Shown here in pieces: positions 27,900 to 39,715 of a stretch of 64,000 nucleotides of DNA. The translations under genes were made by a program, and so were the position numbers. The stretch's first letter is position 1, and each line of letters opens with the position of its first letter. This stretch comes from Gammaproteobacteria bacterium (GTDB taxonomy: Bacteria > Pseudomonadota > Gammaproteobacteria > SZUA-229). The notes beneath the pieces were generated by a model. The model saw only the letters and a program-made list of their open reading frames with translations. It had not been told where the DNA came from and made no database searches. The stretch is taken from NCBI GenBank assembly GCA_026195895.1, contig JAPHRO010000019.1:21354-85353 (forward strand). Direction: 5' to 3'.

Positions 27900-30800
27900 A
27901 TGAAACATCTAAAAGCACATAAATTTCCGAAACCCCTGCACCGGCAGCAATCGATTGAACCAAACCGTATCAGGATCAAGAGATGGTCTTTAATAATGAT
28001 GGGTATATGGACAATATCAATTGTTAGCTCATTTTTACTGAATAACCACCAGATTCGCACGCTCATCATGGATCAGGCGCGCTCTGAACTCAGGGCCAGC
28101 TTTTTCAAAGACCTCACCTTTCGCCAGTGGGGTACAAAACATGGCGGCGTATACGTGCCGGTAACCGAAGACACACAGCCGGATCCTTACATAGACTATC
28201 TGCCTGAGCGGGATATAACCACACCGTCCGGGCGAGTGCTGACATTGATTAACCCTGCACTTATGGTGCGAAAATTCAACGAAATGGCAAAACAAACCAA
28301 CGCAACACAAGGCCATATCAGCAGCCTGCGCCCGCTTAATCCGATAAACCGCCCCGACCCCTGGGAAGCGAAAGCATTAACATTATTTGAATCAGGCACC
28401 AATGAAATCACTGAAGTTTCAACAATTGAGGGCAATCCCTATTTGAGACTGATCAGGGCACTCACCATGTCCGAGAAGTGCCTTTTGTGTCACCAGCAAC
28501 AGGGCTATAAAGAAGGAGATGTTGCGGGTGGTGTTAGTGTGTCTGTACCTTTATTAGAACTCGAACAAACGGCGGACAAAAAAATAGCTTTTATTGGTCT
28601 CGGCCATGGTGCTTTATGGATGCTTGGCATAGCCGGCATCATTCTCGGCAGCCGCAAATTAATACAGGGTTTTGATGATAGCAATCGAGCCTATATAGCA
28701 CTGGGTGAAAATGAGGCACGCACCCGATCCATTTTGAGTACGTCATTAGATGCAATCATCACCATAGATTCGTCAAACATCATCACTGACTGGAACAGGC
28801 AAGCTGAAAATATTTTTGGCTGGCCCCGCAGCGACGCAATTGGCAAAGACCTCGCCGACCTCATCATTCCACCGCAATATCGTGAACAGCATCGCAAAGG
28901 CATCGCAACATTTCTTGAAACGGGTGAAGGTCGAGTAATAAATCAGAGAATGGAAGTCTCTGCCCTGAAAAGCGATGGCACTGAATTCCCAATAGAACTA
29001 ACCATCGCCCCGATCATTATAGAAGGACAGCCTGCTTTCAGTTCATTCATTCGGGATATTAGTGAGCAAAAAAAAGCGGCTGTACAAATCAACAACGACT
29101 ATCATTCTCAACGGGTTATTGCTTCGGTACTGGAAATCTCAACACGTTCAATACCCTTCAAAGAAAAACTGGAACAATCACTGGATGCGATTTTGTCCAC
29201 GCCCTGGCTAAGCCTACAGGGCACAGGCATGGTTTTTGTTGTCGATAAAGAAGCTGAAAATTTAATTTTAACCGCCGAACGAGGCGTTTCTGAAACCATT
29301 CAGCTCAGGTGTAGCCAGGTCAAATTTGGTGAATGTCTGTGCGGTCAAACAGCACAAACACAACAGGAGATCTACACGTACTGTCTCGATGAAAAACACA
29401 CGGTAAAATATGAGGGCATGCAGGAACATGGCCACTACTGTATCCCAATAAATTCTGCAGACCGGCTTATGGGTGTGCTCAATTTATATCTGGATCATGG
29501 CCATAAAAAAAATGATGAGGAATTAAAATTTCTTAAAGCGATAGCCAACACCCTGGGCAATATAATCCAGCAACAGCAAAATGAAGAAAAACTACAGCAC
29601 TATGCCTATTATGATGAATTAACTGAACTGCCCAATCGCACCCTGTTTGTTAATCGCTTAAATCAGTGCATTAAACAAACCAGACGTGATCCATCTTATA
29701 TCTATGCCGTATTGTTTCTCGATCTTGATCGATTTAAAAACATTAATGACAGTCTGGGCCACACGGTAGGTGATCAGGTGCTGGACAATGTTGCCGAACG
29801 GCTAAATAAATGTGTCCGTCAAACAGATACTGTCGCCAGATTAGGCGGTGACGAATTCGCAATACTATTAGATAATATTGAGAATATTTCTGTTTCATAT
29901 CGTACCGCCAGTCGAATTCATCAGGAACTGGTTAACCCATTGAAGCTAGCTCGCCACGAAGTCTACACTTCCACCAGCATCGGTATAGTTCCCGGTCTGG
30001 TTACTTATGAAACTCCCAGCGATTTACTACGTGATGCGGATATCGCCATGTATCGCGCAAAGAAAAAAGGCAATGGTCATACTGAAATTTTTGATGAAAA
30101 AATGCATGCCCAGGCCGTTAAAACATTAGGTATTGAAACCGAATTACGTCGGGCGCTGGAACGACAGGAATTCAATATTTATTTACAGCCGATTATATCC
30201 CTGCAAAACAATCGACTGATTGGTTTTGAATCATTATTACGCTGGAACAACCCAGAACGCGGACTGGTCTCCCCGGTAGATTTCATTCCCATTGCGGAAG
30301 AAACCGGTCTGATTAATGAAATAGGATTATGGGTGCTACAGGAATCATGCAGACAAGTCCAGCTCTGGAATAACAATTACCCGGAACACAAGTCACTTTA
30401 TGTTAGTGTTAATTTATCCCCTGTCCAGTTCCTTAAAAAAGATCTTATTTCTCAAATCGATAATCATTTGAATTCAATTTCATTTGATACAGCTAATTTA
30501 CGTCTGGAGATTACCGAAAGTATATTAATGGAGAATCCTGAAACAGCAGCGCAAATACTTCAGGACCTAAAGAACCGGAATATTCGTTTATACCTGGATG
30601 ATTTTGGGACAGGCTATTCTTCGCTAAGTTACCTGCATAACTTTCCTTTCGACACATTAAAAATAGACCGAAGTTTTATATCTAAACTCGCTACGGGCAA
30701 TGAACATATTGGTATGGTTAAGACCATTATCGCGGTAGCGAAAAACTTCGGTATGGATGTAATTGCTGAAGGTGTAGAAACGACAGAAGAATTAGCAATA

Positions 30801-30908
30801 CTAAAAAACCTGGGCTGCCATAATATACAGGGCTACTATTTTTCGCCGCCGGTCACAATAAGCGATGCAGAAAAAATGTTAGTCAACCCGGTTTTGTATA
30901 ACAGTTAG
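27900..30908 (+). CDS. Haem-sensor type PAS-GAF-GGDEF-EAL cyclic-di-GMP protein
   Basis: A 1002-residue membrane signalling protein. One helix (about 31-47) and another (about 230-252) flank a periplasmic sensor of the DUF3365 (Tll0287-like) type that contains CLLCH at 194-198, the c-type haem attachment motif. Then come PAS (about 275-390, DAIITIDSSNIITDWNRQAE), GAF (about 417-557, GECLCGQTAQTQ), GGDEF (intact GGDEF motif near 648) and EAL (about 742-990). The EAL signature reads ESLLRW instead of EALLRW; DDFGTGYSSLSYL and IAEGVET are intact, so both cyclase and phosphodiesterase activity are possible. It may sense redox state or a gas. The ATG at 27900 has no clear ribosome site. Confidence 0.9.
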   Translation: MKHLKAHKFPKPLHRQQSIEPNRIRIKRWSLIMMGIWTISIVSSFLLNNHQIRTLIMDQARSELRASFFKDLTFRQWGTKHGGVYVPVTEDTQPDPYIDYLPERDITTPSGRVLTLINPALMVRKFNEMAKQTNATQGHISSLRPLNPINRPDPWEAKALTLFESGTNEITEVSTIEGNPYLRLIRALTMSEKCLLCHQQQGYKEGDVAGGVSVSVPLLELEQTADKKIAFIGLGHGALWMLGIAGIILGSRKLIQGFDDSNRAYIALGENEARTRSILSTSLDAIITIDSSNIITDWNRQAENIFGWPRSDAIGKDLADLIIPPQYREQHRKGIATFLETGEGRVINQRMEVSALKSDGTEFPIELTIAPIIIEGQPAFSSFIRDISEQKKAAVQINNDYHSQRVIASVLEISTRSIPFKEKLEQSLDAILSTPWLSLQGTGMVFVVDKEAENLILTAERGVSETIQLRCSQVKFGECLCGQTAQTQQEIYTYCLDEKHTVKYEGMQEHGHYCIPINSADRLMGVLNLYLDHGHKKNDEELKFLKAIANTLGNIIQQQQNEEKLQHYAYYDELTELPNRTLFVNRLNQCIKQTRRDPSYIYAVLFLDLDRFKNINDSLGHTVGDQVLDNVAERLNKCVRQTDTVARLGGDEFAILLDNIENISVSYRTASRIHQELVNPLKLARHEVYTSTSIGIVPGLVTYETPSDLLRDADIAMYRAKKKGNGHTEIFDEKMHAQAVKTLGIETELRRALERQEFNIYLQPIISLQNNRLIGFESLLRWNNPERGLVSPVDFIPIAEETGLINEIGLWVLQESCRQVQLWNNNYPEHKSLYVSVNLSPVQFLKKDLISQIDNHLNSISFDTANLRLEITESILMENPETAAQILQDLKNRNIRLYLDDFGTGYSSLSYLHNFPFDTLKIDRSFISKLATGNEHIGMVKTIIAVAKNFGMDVIAEGVETTEELAILKNLGCHNIQGYYFSPPVTISDAEKMLVNPVLYNS

Positions 30909-30930
30909 TTTTTAAAAAATTCCGGACAAA

Positions 30931-30965
30931 AAAAAGCCGCCACCTTGAATAGGCAGCGGCTTTTT
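30931..30965. terminator. Bidirectional terminator between the GGDEF/EAL gene and adk
   Basis: AAAAAGCCGC (30931-30940) pairs with GCGGCTTTTT (30956-30965) across a 15-base loop that can add a short inner CC/GG pairing. It lies 22 bp after the plus-strand stop and 17 bp beyond the adk stop. Confidence 0.85.
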
Positions 30966-30982
30966 ATCTAGCAATACCGGAT

Positions 30983-31624
30983 TTATTTACCCAGTTTTTT
31001 CTTGATAGCATCAATTACTGCATCAGATGAAGTTGCAGTCACCGTCAGTAACATGCCTTCTTTTTCATAGAAACCAGCCAGTGGCGCTGTTTTCTCATTG
31101 TATACATCCAGACGATTACTGATAGCTTCTTCAGTTTCATCATCACGTTGTACAACCGGGCCACCACACTTGTCACATTTGCCTTCTTCTTTTGGTGGGT
31201 TAGATTTGACGTTGTAAATCTCGCCACAATCAGTACAGGTACGACGTGTTGTCAGGCGATCCAGGATCACATCACGTGGCACATCGATGTTCACAACACA
31301 ATCCAGCTCTTCACCCATCTCAGCCAGCAGTACTTTAAGTGCTTCGGCCTGAGGAATAGTACGAGGAAAACCGTCTAACAGGTAACCTGCTTTGCAATCG
31401 TCTTCTTTCAGGCGTTCACCCATGATGCCCATGATCAGATCATCAGAAACCAGGTCACCGGCTTTCATCGCAGCTTCGGCTTTTTTGCCCAGCTCGGTGC
31501 CCGCGGCTACCGCAGCGCGCAGAATGTCGCCCGTTGAAATTTGAACAGAGCCGTCCATTTTAGTCAGTAATTTTGCAACAGTGCCTTTACCTGCACCAGG
31601 CGCACCTAAAAGAATCAGTTTCAT
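30983..31624 (-). CDS. adk: Adenylate kinase with a four-cysteine (zinc) lid
   Basis: Interconverts ATP + AMP and 2 ADP. At 213 residues it is the long bacterial form. The P-loop GAPGAGKGT is at 7-15, and DGFPRTIPQAE marks the AMP region. The LID domain has Cys130, Cys133, Cys150 and Cys153 (TCTDCGEIYNVKSNPP, then KCDKCGG), the zinc-binding set typical of Gram-positive enzymes. Enteric enzymes have His/Ser/Asp/Thr there instead. It sits 200 bp downstream of pgi on the same strand, at the edge of the glycogen island, whose ADP-glucose synthesis consumes ATP. Confidence 0.96.
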   Translation of the reverse strand: MKLILLGAPGAGKGTVAKLLTKMDGSVQISTGDILRAAVAAGTELGKKAEAAMKAGDLVSDDLIMGIMGERLKEDDCKAGYLLDGFPRTIPQAEALKVLLAEMGEELDCVVNIDVPRDVILDRLTTRRTCTDCGEIYNVKSNPPKEEGKCDKCGGPVVQRDDETEEAISNRLDVYNEKTAPLAGFYEKEGMLLTVTATSSDAVIDAIKKKLGK

Positions 31625-31782
31625 GGGATATCCTCAGAAATATATAAAATCCGGTTCATGGCCTGTTAGCAGACACATGGGCTTAAAAATTCAGGGGCGT
31701 ATTTTGCGGTTTTCGGGAGTTTAAAGCAAATAAAATTAGACGGATCACCAGCGATGGCTCGTTCCCGACAGCATAGCACCGC

Positions 31783-31812
31783 AAAAAACCGGCTTTTTGC
31801 TTATAAAACCGG
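31783..31812 (-). terminator. Rho-independent terminator after pgi
   Basis: On the minus strand CCGGTTTT is followed by a short AT-rich loop, AAAAGCCGG (one G-T pair) and TTTTTT. It lies 11 bp past the pgi stop and separates pgi from adk. Confidence 0.65.
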
Positions 31813-31823
31813 CCGATCTTGCG

Positions 31824-33488
31824 CTAACCCCCTTTCAGTGGCCGATTGGCCTTGTAATAGTTGATCAGTCCGTTGGTCGAGCTATCATGGCTACGCACCG
31901 GCTGCAGGTCGTTTAATTCATGTAAAATACTGGTCGCCAGATGCTTACCCAGTTCAACGCCCCACTGATCGAATGAATTTAGATTCCAGATAACCCCCTG
32001 CACGAAAATCTTGTGTTCATAGAGTGCGATGAGAGATCCAAGCGTTTTCGGATCCAGCGTCTTAAACAGGAAAGTATTGGTCGGGCGGTTTCCTGGAAAT
32101 ATTTTATAGGGTAGTAATTTTTCTATCTCCTGCTCATTCAGGCCGGTGGCCTTGAGCTCCGCATAGACTTCATCCCGTGTTTTACCTTTCATCATAGCTT
32201 CAGTCTGGGCGAACACATTCGACATCAGCGCCCGATGATGCTCTGCAATACATCGGAAATTGGAAATTGGCGCCAGCATATCTGCGGGCACCAGCTTGGT
32301 ACCCTGGTGCAATAGCTGATAAAAAGCATGCTGGCTGGCAATGCCAATCTCACCAAACAGGATCGGGCCGGTCGAATAATCCACCGCCTGGCCGTCACGA
32401 TCGACAGCCTTGCCATTGCTCTCCATATCCGCCTGTTGCAGATAAGCAGGAAAACGGTGCAGATGTTGATCATAAGGCAAAATAGCAATCGCTTCCGAGC
32501 CAAAGAAATTGTTATACCAGATGCCCAGCAAAGCCATGATGACAGGAATATTCTGCTCGAATGGCGTATGACGGAAGTGCTGATCGGCTGCATAGGCACC
32601 CTGCAGCAAGGCATCGAAATTCTCTGAGCCGATGGCAATGACAATGCTCAGGCCAATGGCAGACCACATCGAATAACGGCCACCGACCCAGTCCCACATT
32701 TTAAAGACATTAGCTTCAGCGATACCAAATGCCATCGCCGCTTCAATATTGGCGGTTACGGCGACAAAATGCCGGTGCAACTCACTTTCATCCTCAATTT
32801 TCCTGAGCAACCATTTACGGGCGGTCATAGCATTGACCATGGTGTCCTGGGTAGTAAAGCTTTTTGAGGACACAATAAAGAGTGTGGTTTCCGGATTCAG
32901 TGTTTCCAGCGTATCGTTGATATGATTCTCATCGATGTTGGACACATAGTGAATATGTAAATCCCTGATCGCATAAGGCCGCAACGCCTCTGTGGCCATT
33001 AACGGCCCGAGATGGGAGCCGCCAATACCGATATTGACCACATCGGTGATCGGTTGGCCAGTCACCCCACGCCAGCAACGAGTACGCACGGATTCAGCCA
33101 GTTGTTTCACCCGTTTAAGCTCACCGCAGACTTCTGGCATCACATCTTCACCGCCGATGGTCATGGGCTCGCTGCCGCTCTGTGGGCAATTTCTTAAGGC
33201 CACATGAAGGACTGCCCTTTGCTCGGTATGGTTAATGATTTCGCCACCGAACATCCGCTTGATCCAGTTTTCCAGATCAGAGTCCCTGGCAAGCTGGAGC
33301 AACAAATCCATTGTTTCACTGGAGATTCGATTTTTTGAATAGTCGAACAGGATATCGTTCAGTTTCAGTGAAAATTGTTCAAAGCGCTGCGCATCCTGCT
33401 CGAACATATCACGCATATGTACATCTTTTATCATCTGGTAATGCTGCTGCAACTTCGACCAGATGTGTCGTTCTGATAATTTTGTCAT
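31824..33488 (-). CDS. pgi: Glucose-6-phosphate isomerase
   Basis: Interconverts glucose-6-P and fructose-6-P, linking glycogen carbon to glycolysis. The 554 residues match the E. coli-type enzyme (549). Signatures are present: VVNIGIGGSHLGP, FIVSSKSFTTQDTM, VGGRYSMWSAIGL, and the C-terminal QWGVELGKHL with the catalytic Lys. Located next to pgm and the glg genes but on the opposite strand. The 340 bp region up to pgm must hold promoters for both genes. Confidence 0.97.
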   Translation of the reverse strand: MTKLSERHIWSKLQQHYQMIKDVHMRDMFEQDAQRFEQFSLKLNDILFDYSKNRISSETMDLLLQLARDSDLENWIKRMFGGEIINHTEQRAVLHVALRNCPQSGSEPMTIGGEDVMPEVCGELKRVKQLAESVRTRCWRGVTGQPITDVVNIGIGGSHLGPLMATEALRPYAIRDLHIHYVSNIDENHINDTLETLNPETTLFIVSSKSFTTQDTMVNAMTARKWLLRKIEDESELHRHFVAVTANIEAAMAFGIAEANVFKMWDWVGGRYSMWSAIGLSIVIAIGSENFDALLQGAYAADQHFRHTPFEQNIPVIMALLGIWYNNFFGSEAIAILPYDQHLHRFPAYLQQADMESNGKAVDRDGQAVDYSTGPILFGEIGIASQHAFYQLLHQGTKLVPADMLAPISNFRCIAEHHRALMSNVFAQTEAMMKGKTRDEVYAELKATGLNEQEIEKLLPYKIFPGNRPTNTFLFKTLDPKTLGSLIALYEHKIFVQGVIWNLNSFDQWGVELGKHLATSILHELNDLQPVRSHDSSTNGLINYYKANRPLKGG

Positions 33489-35482
<1,994 letters not shown>

Positions 35483-35574
35483 ATCGACCATATTTGCCTG
35501 TTAGCAGAGGCATACAAATATTTTCGTTTAAAAAATTATAATCACAACAATAAAAACACTTTTCTGGATACTGA

Positions 35575-38139
35575 ATGATGAACGAAACAATCTACGAATT
35601 AGAAGTCCGACCCTTTATACCTGACGAATTGTTTGGTCTGATTGAGTTATCAAATAACCTGCTATACAGTTGGGATAGAAACGCCCGTGGTTTATTTTAT
35701 CGACTTGACCCAAAACTTTGGGAACAATGCGACCACAATCCAAAAGTATTTCTTCGCCGTGTTTCACAGCGTGTCCTGGAAGAAGCCATTCAGGACAACG
35801 TGTTTATGGAAGAATACTCACGCGTTATCTCTACTTTTGAATCTTATCTGGCAAAAAACACCCACCATGATATTGATGAATACCTTGATGTCGACAATGA
35901 CCTGATCGCCTACTTTTGTGCTGAATTTGGTTTACATGAAAGTTTTCCAATTTACTCCGGCGGCCTGGGTATTTTAGCCGGCGATCATTGCAAGGCAGTC
36001 AGCGATCTGGGCGTCCCTTTTGTGGCCATTGGCCTGCTGTATCGCCAGGGTTATTTCAGCCAGGAAATCGATGCCTGTGGCAATCAGGTCGCAATTTATA
36101 ACACCACTCGCTTTAGTGAATTACCCATTGAACGCGCAGTAAATAGCAAAGGCGAAAAAATTACAATAACAGTCGATATGGCTGGACATGAAGTTAAATT
36201 AAAAGCCTGGAAAGCCATGACTGGCCACACCACAATGTATTTTCTGGACAGCAATGTGGCAGAAAATAGTGAACAGGATCGACAGATTACTTTCCGCCTC
36301 TACGGCGGCGATAAAACCACGCGTATACAGCAGGAAATCGTGCTAGGTATCGGTGGTGTCAGATTAATTCGTGAACTCGGATTAACTCCAACCGCATGGC
36401 ATATTAATGAAGGGCATGCTGCATTTCAAATTATTGAACGATGCCGAGAAATACTTGGCGATGATATGGATTTTGCATCCGCGCTGGAACAGGTTGCTGC
36501 AGGCACCGTATTTACCACGCATACTCCAGTACCTGCGGGACATGATATTTTCGATAAAAATTTAATGATCGAATATTTTTCTAACTGCTGTAAACGTCTA
36601 AATATTGATTTTGATGATTTCATGTCTTTTGGTCATTCACCAATCGCTGAAAACAGTTTTAACATGACAGCTTTTGCGCTACGTGGATCACGTTTTCACA
36701 ACGGCGTTAGTCAAATCCACGGTAATGTTGCATCAAACATGGAATCCTATGTCTGGCCACAAATACCTGTGAATGAAAACCCCATACGCTATGTCACCAA
36801 TGGCGTACACGCGCCTACTTTTCTGGCCAGAGAATGGTTAAATCTATTCGACATGCGCTTTCGTGAGTGGCGCAATAAATTACTGGATGACGACTACTGG
36901 GCATGTATAGATGAAATCCCCGATCATCGTTTCTGGAGTTTGCGTCAGGAATTAAAAAGTCAAATGCTAAACGAAACGCTTAAACGCACTAACAAACGTT
37001 ACAAGCGCAATCATAGCAACGACGCCTTAATTAGCCACGTTACGCAAAGCATTGTCGAATCTGAGAGCGATGTACTTGTGTTAGGTTTCGCGCGTCGTTT
37101 TGCTACCTATAAAAGAGCAACCCTGTTATTTTCAGATCCCGAACGACTGGCGCGTTTATTAAACGATCCAGAAAGACCGGTGGTTCTCATGTTTGCCGGT
37201 AAAGCGCATCCAAAAGATGATCCTGGCCAGACTTTGATACGCACCATTCATGAGTTTGCCCATCGCCCAGAATTCTTAGGCAAAATAATATTGCTCGAAG
37301 GCTACAACATGGCCATGGCTAGAAACCTGGTAACCGGGGTAGATGTCTGGATTAACACACCCGAATATCCAATGGAAGCCAGCGGAACATCAGGACAAAA
37401 AGCAGCCATCAATGGTGTTTTAAATTTAAGTGTGCTGGATGGCTGGTGGGGCGAAGGCTTCAATGGCAAAAATGGCTGGGGAATTTCACCTCATGGCCCA
37501 GAAACGACAGCTGACGTTCGTGATCGCGAAGAAGCAAACGAATTGCTGGAAATTCTGGAATATGAAATTATCCCCACGTTTTATAACCGCGGCAAACAGG
37601 GATATTCAAAAGACTGGGTAAAACTATCCAAAGAATCCATGAAATCATGCATTCCACAGTTCAATGCCTCACGCATGGTAATGGACTATGTAAAGAACTT
37701 TTATACACCGGCGACGATCCAGTATCGACGAATGAAAGAAAATAATTCAGCTCCGGCAAAAGAACTGGCGAAATGGAAAGCTAAAATACATGCTCAATGG
37801 CACAATATCAAAATTGAAAGGGTCGATGATGCAGCAACAGCTATTAATGATGGTGAAGCTTTATCAATAAATATCAAAGCCTATCTTAATGGCCTGTCAC
37901 CAGAAGACGTTGCAGTGGAATGCATGGTTGATACCAGCCCAGATCAAATCGATGAAAATCTATTCGATAATCCTACCTGCTACCGGCTGAATTATGTACG
38001 TGAAGAAAATGGCTCACATATTTTCTCGCTCGATTTACAACCGGTTAACTCGGGTATAAATTATTATAAGATCCGTATTTTTCCCTACCACGAACTGCTA
38101 AGCCACCCATTGGAAACTGGCTACATGATATGGTTATAA
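35575..38139 (+). CDS. glgP: Alpha-glucan (glycogen) phosphorylase
   Basis: Releases glucose-1-P from glycogen using phosphate. The 854-residue protein belongs to the GT35 subgroup with an N-terminal DUF3417 region, rather than the classical rabbit-muscle-like type. Motifs: YFCAEFGLHESFPIYSGGLG near 119, WHINEGHAAF near 282, FARRFATYKRA, and the pyridoxal-phosphate lysine in GTSGQKAAING at about 603. The catalytic product is the substrate of the upstream pgm, and malQ and the GH57 gene on the facing strand act on the same polymer. A hairpin separates it from malQ. Confidence 0.94.
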   Translation: MMNETIYELEVRPFIPDELFGLIELSNNLLYSWDRNARGLFYRLDPKLWEQCDHNPKVFLRRVSQRVLEEAIQDNVFMEEYSRVISTFESYLAKNTHHDIDEYLDVDNDLIAYFCAEFGLHESFPIYSGGLGILAGDHCKAVSDLGVPFVAIGLLYRQGYFSQEIDACGNQVAIYNTTRFSELPIERAVNSKGEKITITVDMAGHEVKLKAWKAMTGHTTMYFLDSNVAENSEQDRQITFRLYGGDKTTRIQQEIVLGIGGVRLIRELGLTPTAWHINEGHAAFQIIERCREILGDDMDFASALEQVAAGTVFTTHTPVPAGHDIFDKNLMIEYFSNCCKRLNIDFDDFMSFGHSPIAENSFNMTAFALRGSRFHNGVSQIHGNVASNMESYVWPQIPVNENPIRYVTNGVHAPTFLAREWLNLFDMRFREWRNKLLDDDYWACIDEIPDHRFWSLRQELKSQMLNETLKRTNKRYKRNHSNDALISHVTQSIVESESDVLVLGFARRFATYKRATLLFSDPERLARLLNDPERPVVLMFAGKAHPKDDPGQTLIRTIHEFAHRPEFLGKIILLEGYNMAMARNLVTGVDVWINTPEYPMEASGTSGQKAAINGVLNLSVLDGWWGEGFNGKNGWGISPHGPETTADVRDREEANELLEILEYEIIPTFYNRGKQGYSKDWVKLSKESMKSCIPQFNASRMVMDYVKNFYTPATIQYRRMKENNSAPAKELAKWKAKIHAQWHNIKIERVDDAATAINDGEALSINIKAYLNGLSPEDVAVECMVDTSPDQIDENLFDNPTCYRLNYVREENGSHIFSLDLQPVNSGINYYKIRIFPYHELLSHPLETGYMIWL

Positions 38140-38170
38140 ATTCCTGATAGAAAAGCCAAAAAATCCGTGT

Positions 38171-38199
38171 AGAATCGCCATGCCTTGCATGGTGATTCT
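38171..38199. terminator. Long hairpin between convergent glgP and malQ
   Basis: A 13 bp stem (AGAATCGCCATGC with GCATGGTGATTCT, one G-T pair) and a 3-base loop, followed by TTATTATC on the plus strand. The T run is interrupted, so termination strength is uncertain, but position and stem fit a shared terminator. Confidence 0.6.
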
Positions 38200-38230
38200 T
38201 TATTATCTGCTTTAATATTCTGGCTGCCTT

Positions 38231-39715
38231 TTAAATTCGACCATAAATTTCGTTCAACTTTCTTAAATCTGCGGGTAATCCCGCCCAGATTTGTTCCCAG
38301 TTGAAACGCCATTGCCAGTTGTTCTCTGTTGTACCCGGTATATTCATGCGGCTGTCAGAACCCAGACTTAAAATATCCTGCATCGGTAATATGGCTAAAT
38401 TAGCCACAGACGCCAGAGCCATCCGATTCAAAATCCAGGGCATATCCAGCTTTTTAGATTCCTGCACACCCAGATATTCATGCAAATAACGTTTCACATG
38501 CGGCTCAATATTTAAATACCAGCCGAGACTCGTGTCATTATCATGGGTGCCCGTATAAACAACCGATAACTGTTCATGATTATGTGGTAGATATATATTA
38601 TTGTTATCACCATCGAATGCGAACTGAAGTATTTTCATTCCTGGCAAATCAAATTCCTGCCGTAAGTTAATGACTTCTTCTGTAATCAAACCCAGATCTT
38701 CAGCAACCAGCGGCAAGGATTTAAATTTTCGGTATAAAGCCTTCAATAATTGACGTCCCGGACTTTTCACCCATTTACCATTTATAGCGGTTTCTTCATC
38801 GGCCGCTATTTGCCAAAACGCCTCAAACCCCCTGAAATGATCAATACGCATCAAGTCAAATAATTCCAGTTGGGTGACAAATCGCTGAATCCACCAATTG
38901 AATTTTTTTGACTGCATATATTGCCAGTCATATAATGGATTACCCCATCGCTGACCTTCATCAGAAAAAGCATCCGGTGGCACACCTGCAACATAATTTG
39001 CTTCACCATTTTCATCCAGCAGAAAATTTTCTCTACAGGCCCAGACATCTGCACTGTCATAAGCGACAAACATAGGTATGTCGCCAAATAAATAGACACC
39101 CTGCTCATGCGCATAATTCTTTAGCTCATGCCATTGTGTAAAAAACACAAATTGTTCAAATTGAATCTGAGCTATTTGATCGGCATATTGTTTACCGACC
39201 TTATTTAACGCCTTTGTTTCCCGGTTTGCCAGCGCATCCGGCCAGTCATTCCAGGACGCACCATGATGAGCCTCTTTGATGGCGACAAACAAAGCATAAT
39301 CATTCAACCAATGTTTATGCTCTGTAATAAACTCATGTAATTTTTTATGCCAGTGGGCATCATTTTTTTCTACAAATGTCTGGTATGCTATATGTAAAGA
39401 TTTTATTCGGTAACTGGAAAAATCCTGCGGCTCATGAACTTTAGCAAAATCCAGCCAGCCTTGTTCGACCAGCCAGTCCAGACTTATCAGCTTCGGATTT
39501 CCCGCATGAACTGAAAGACATTGATAAGGAGAAGCATCGGAATGGGTAGACCCCAGCGGCAGCATCTGCCAAACGGTGCAACCACTACTGACCAGAAAAT
39601 CCACAAACCGATATGCGGAAGAACCAATATCACCATTGGCATAAGGACCCGGTAATGATGTGGGATGCAGTAGTAAACCTGCCCTTCTTTTATTCAGTAT
39701 ATGCGCATCCGTCAC
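38231..39715 (-). CDS. malQ: 4-alpha-glucanotransferase (amylomaltase)
   Basis: GH77 enzyme that transfers maltodextrin segments between glucans, letting phosphorylase use short chains left from glycogen. The 494 residues match the short bacterial form. Family phrases: RRAGLLLHPTSLPGPYANGD at residues 10-29 (in part), LFGDIPMFVAYDSADVWA, the catalytic region LMRIDHFRGFEAFW, LVAEDLGLITEEV, and YTGTHDNDTSLGW. Its start overlaps the end of the GH57 gene by 4 bp, so the minus-strand genes glgC, GH57 and malQ look like one operon. Confidence 0.95.
   Translation of the reverse strand: MTDAHILNKRRAGLLLHPTSLPGPYANGDIGSSAYRFVDFLVSSGCTVWQMLPLGSTHSDASPYQCLSVHAGNPKLISLDWLVEQGWLDFAKVHEPQDFSSYRIKSLHIAYQTFVEKNDAHWHKKLHEFITEHKHWLNDYALFVAIKEAHHGASWNDWPDALANRETKALNKVGKQYADQIAQIQFEQFVFFTQWHELKNYAHEQGVYLFGDIPMFVAYDSADVWACRENFLLDENGEANYVAGVPPDAFSDEGQRWGNPLYDWQYMQSKKFNWWIQRFVTQLELFDLMRIDHFRGFEAFWQIAADEETAINGKWVKSPGRQLLKALYRKFKSLPLVAEDLGLITEEVINLRQEFDLPGMKILQFAFDGDNNNIYLPHNHEQLSVVYTGTHDNDTSLGWYLNIEPHVKRYLHEYLGVQESKKLDMPWILNRMALASVANLAILPMQDILSLGSDSRMNIPGTTENNWQWRFNWEQIWAGLPADLRKLNEIYGRI

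Noticed and set aside
31655..31680. GCCTGTTAGCAG shared with the region at 35496-35507
   Set aside because: Only 12 bases match, without further similarity on either side; chance is likely.
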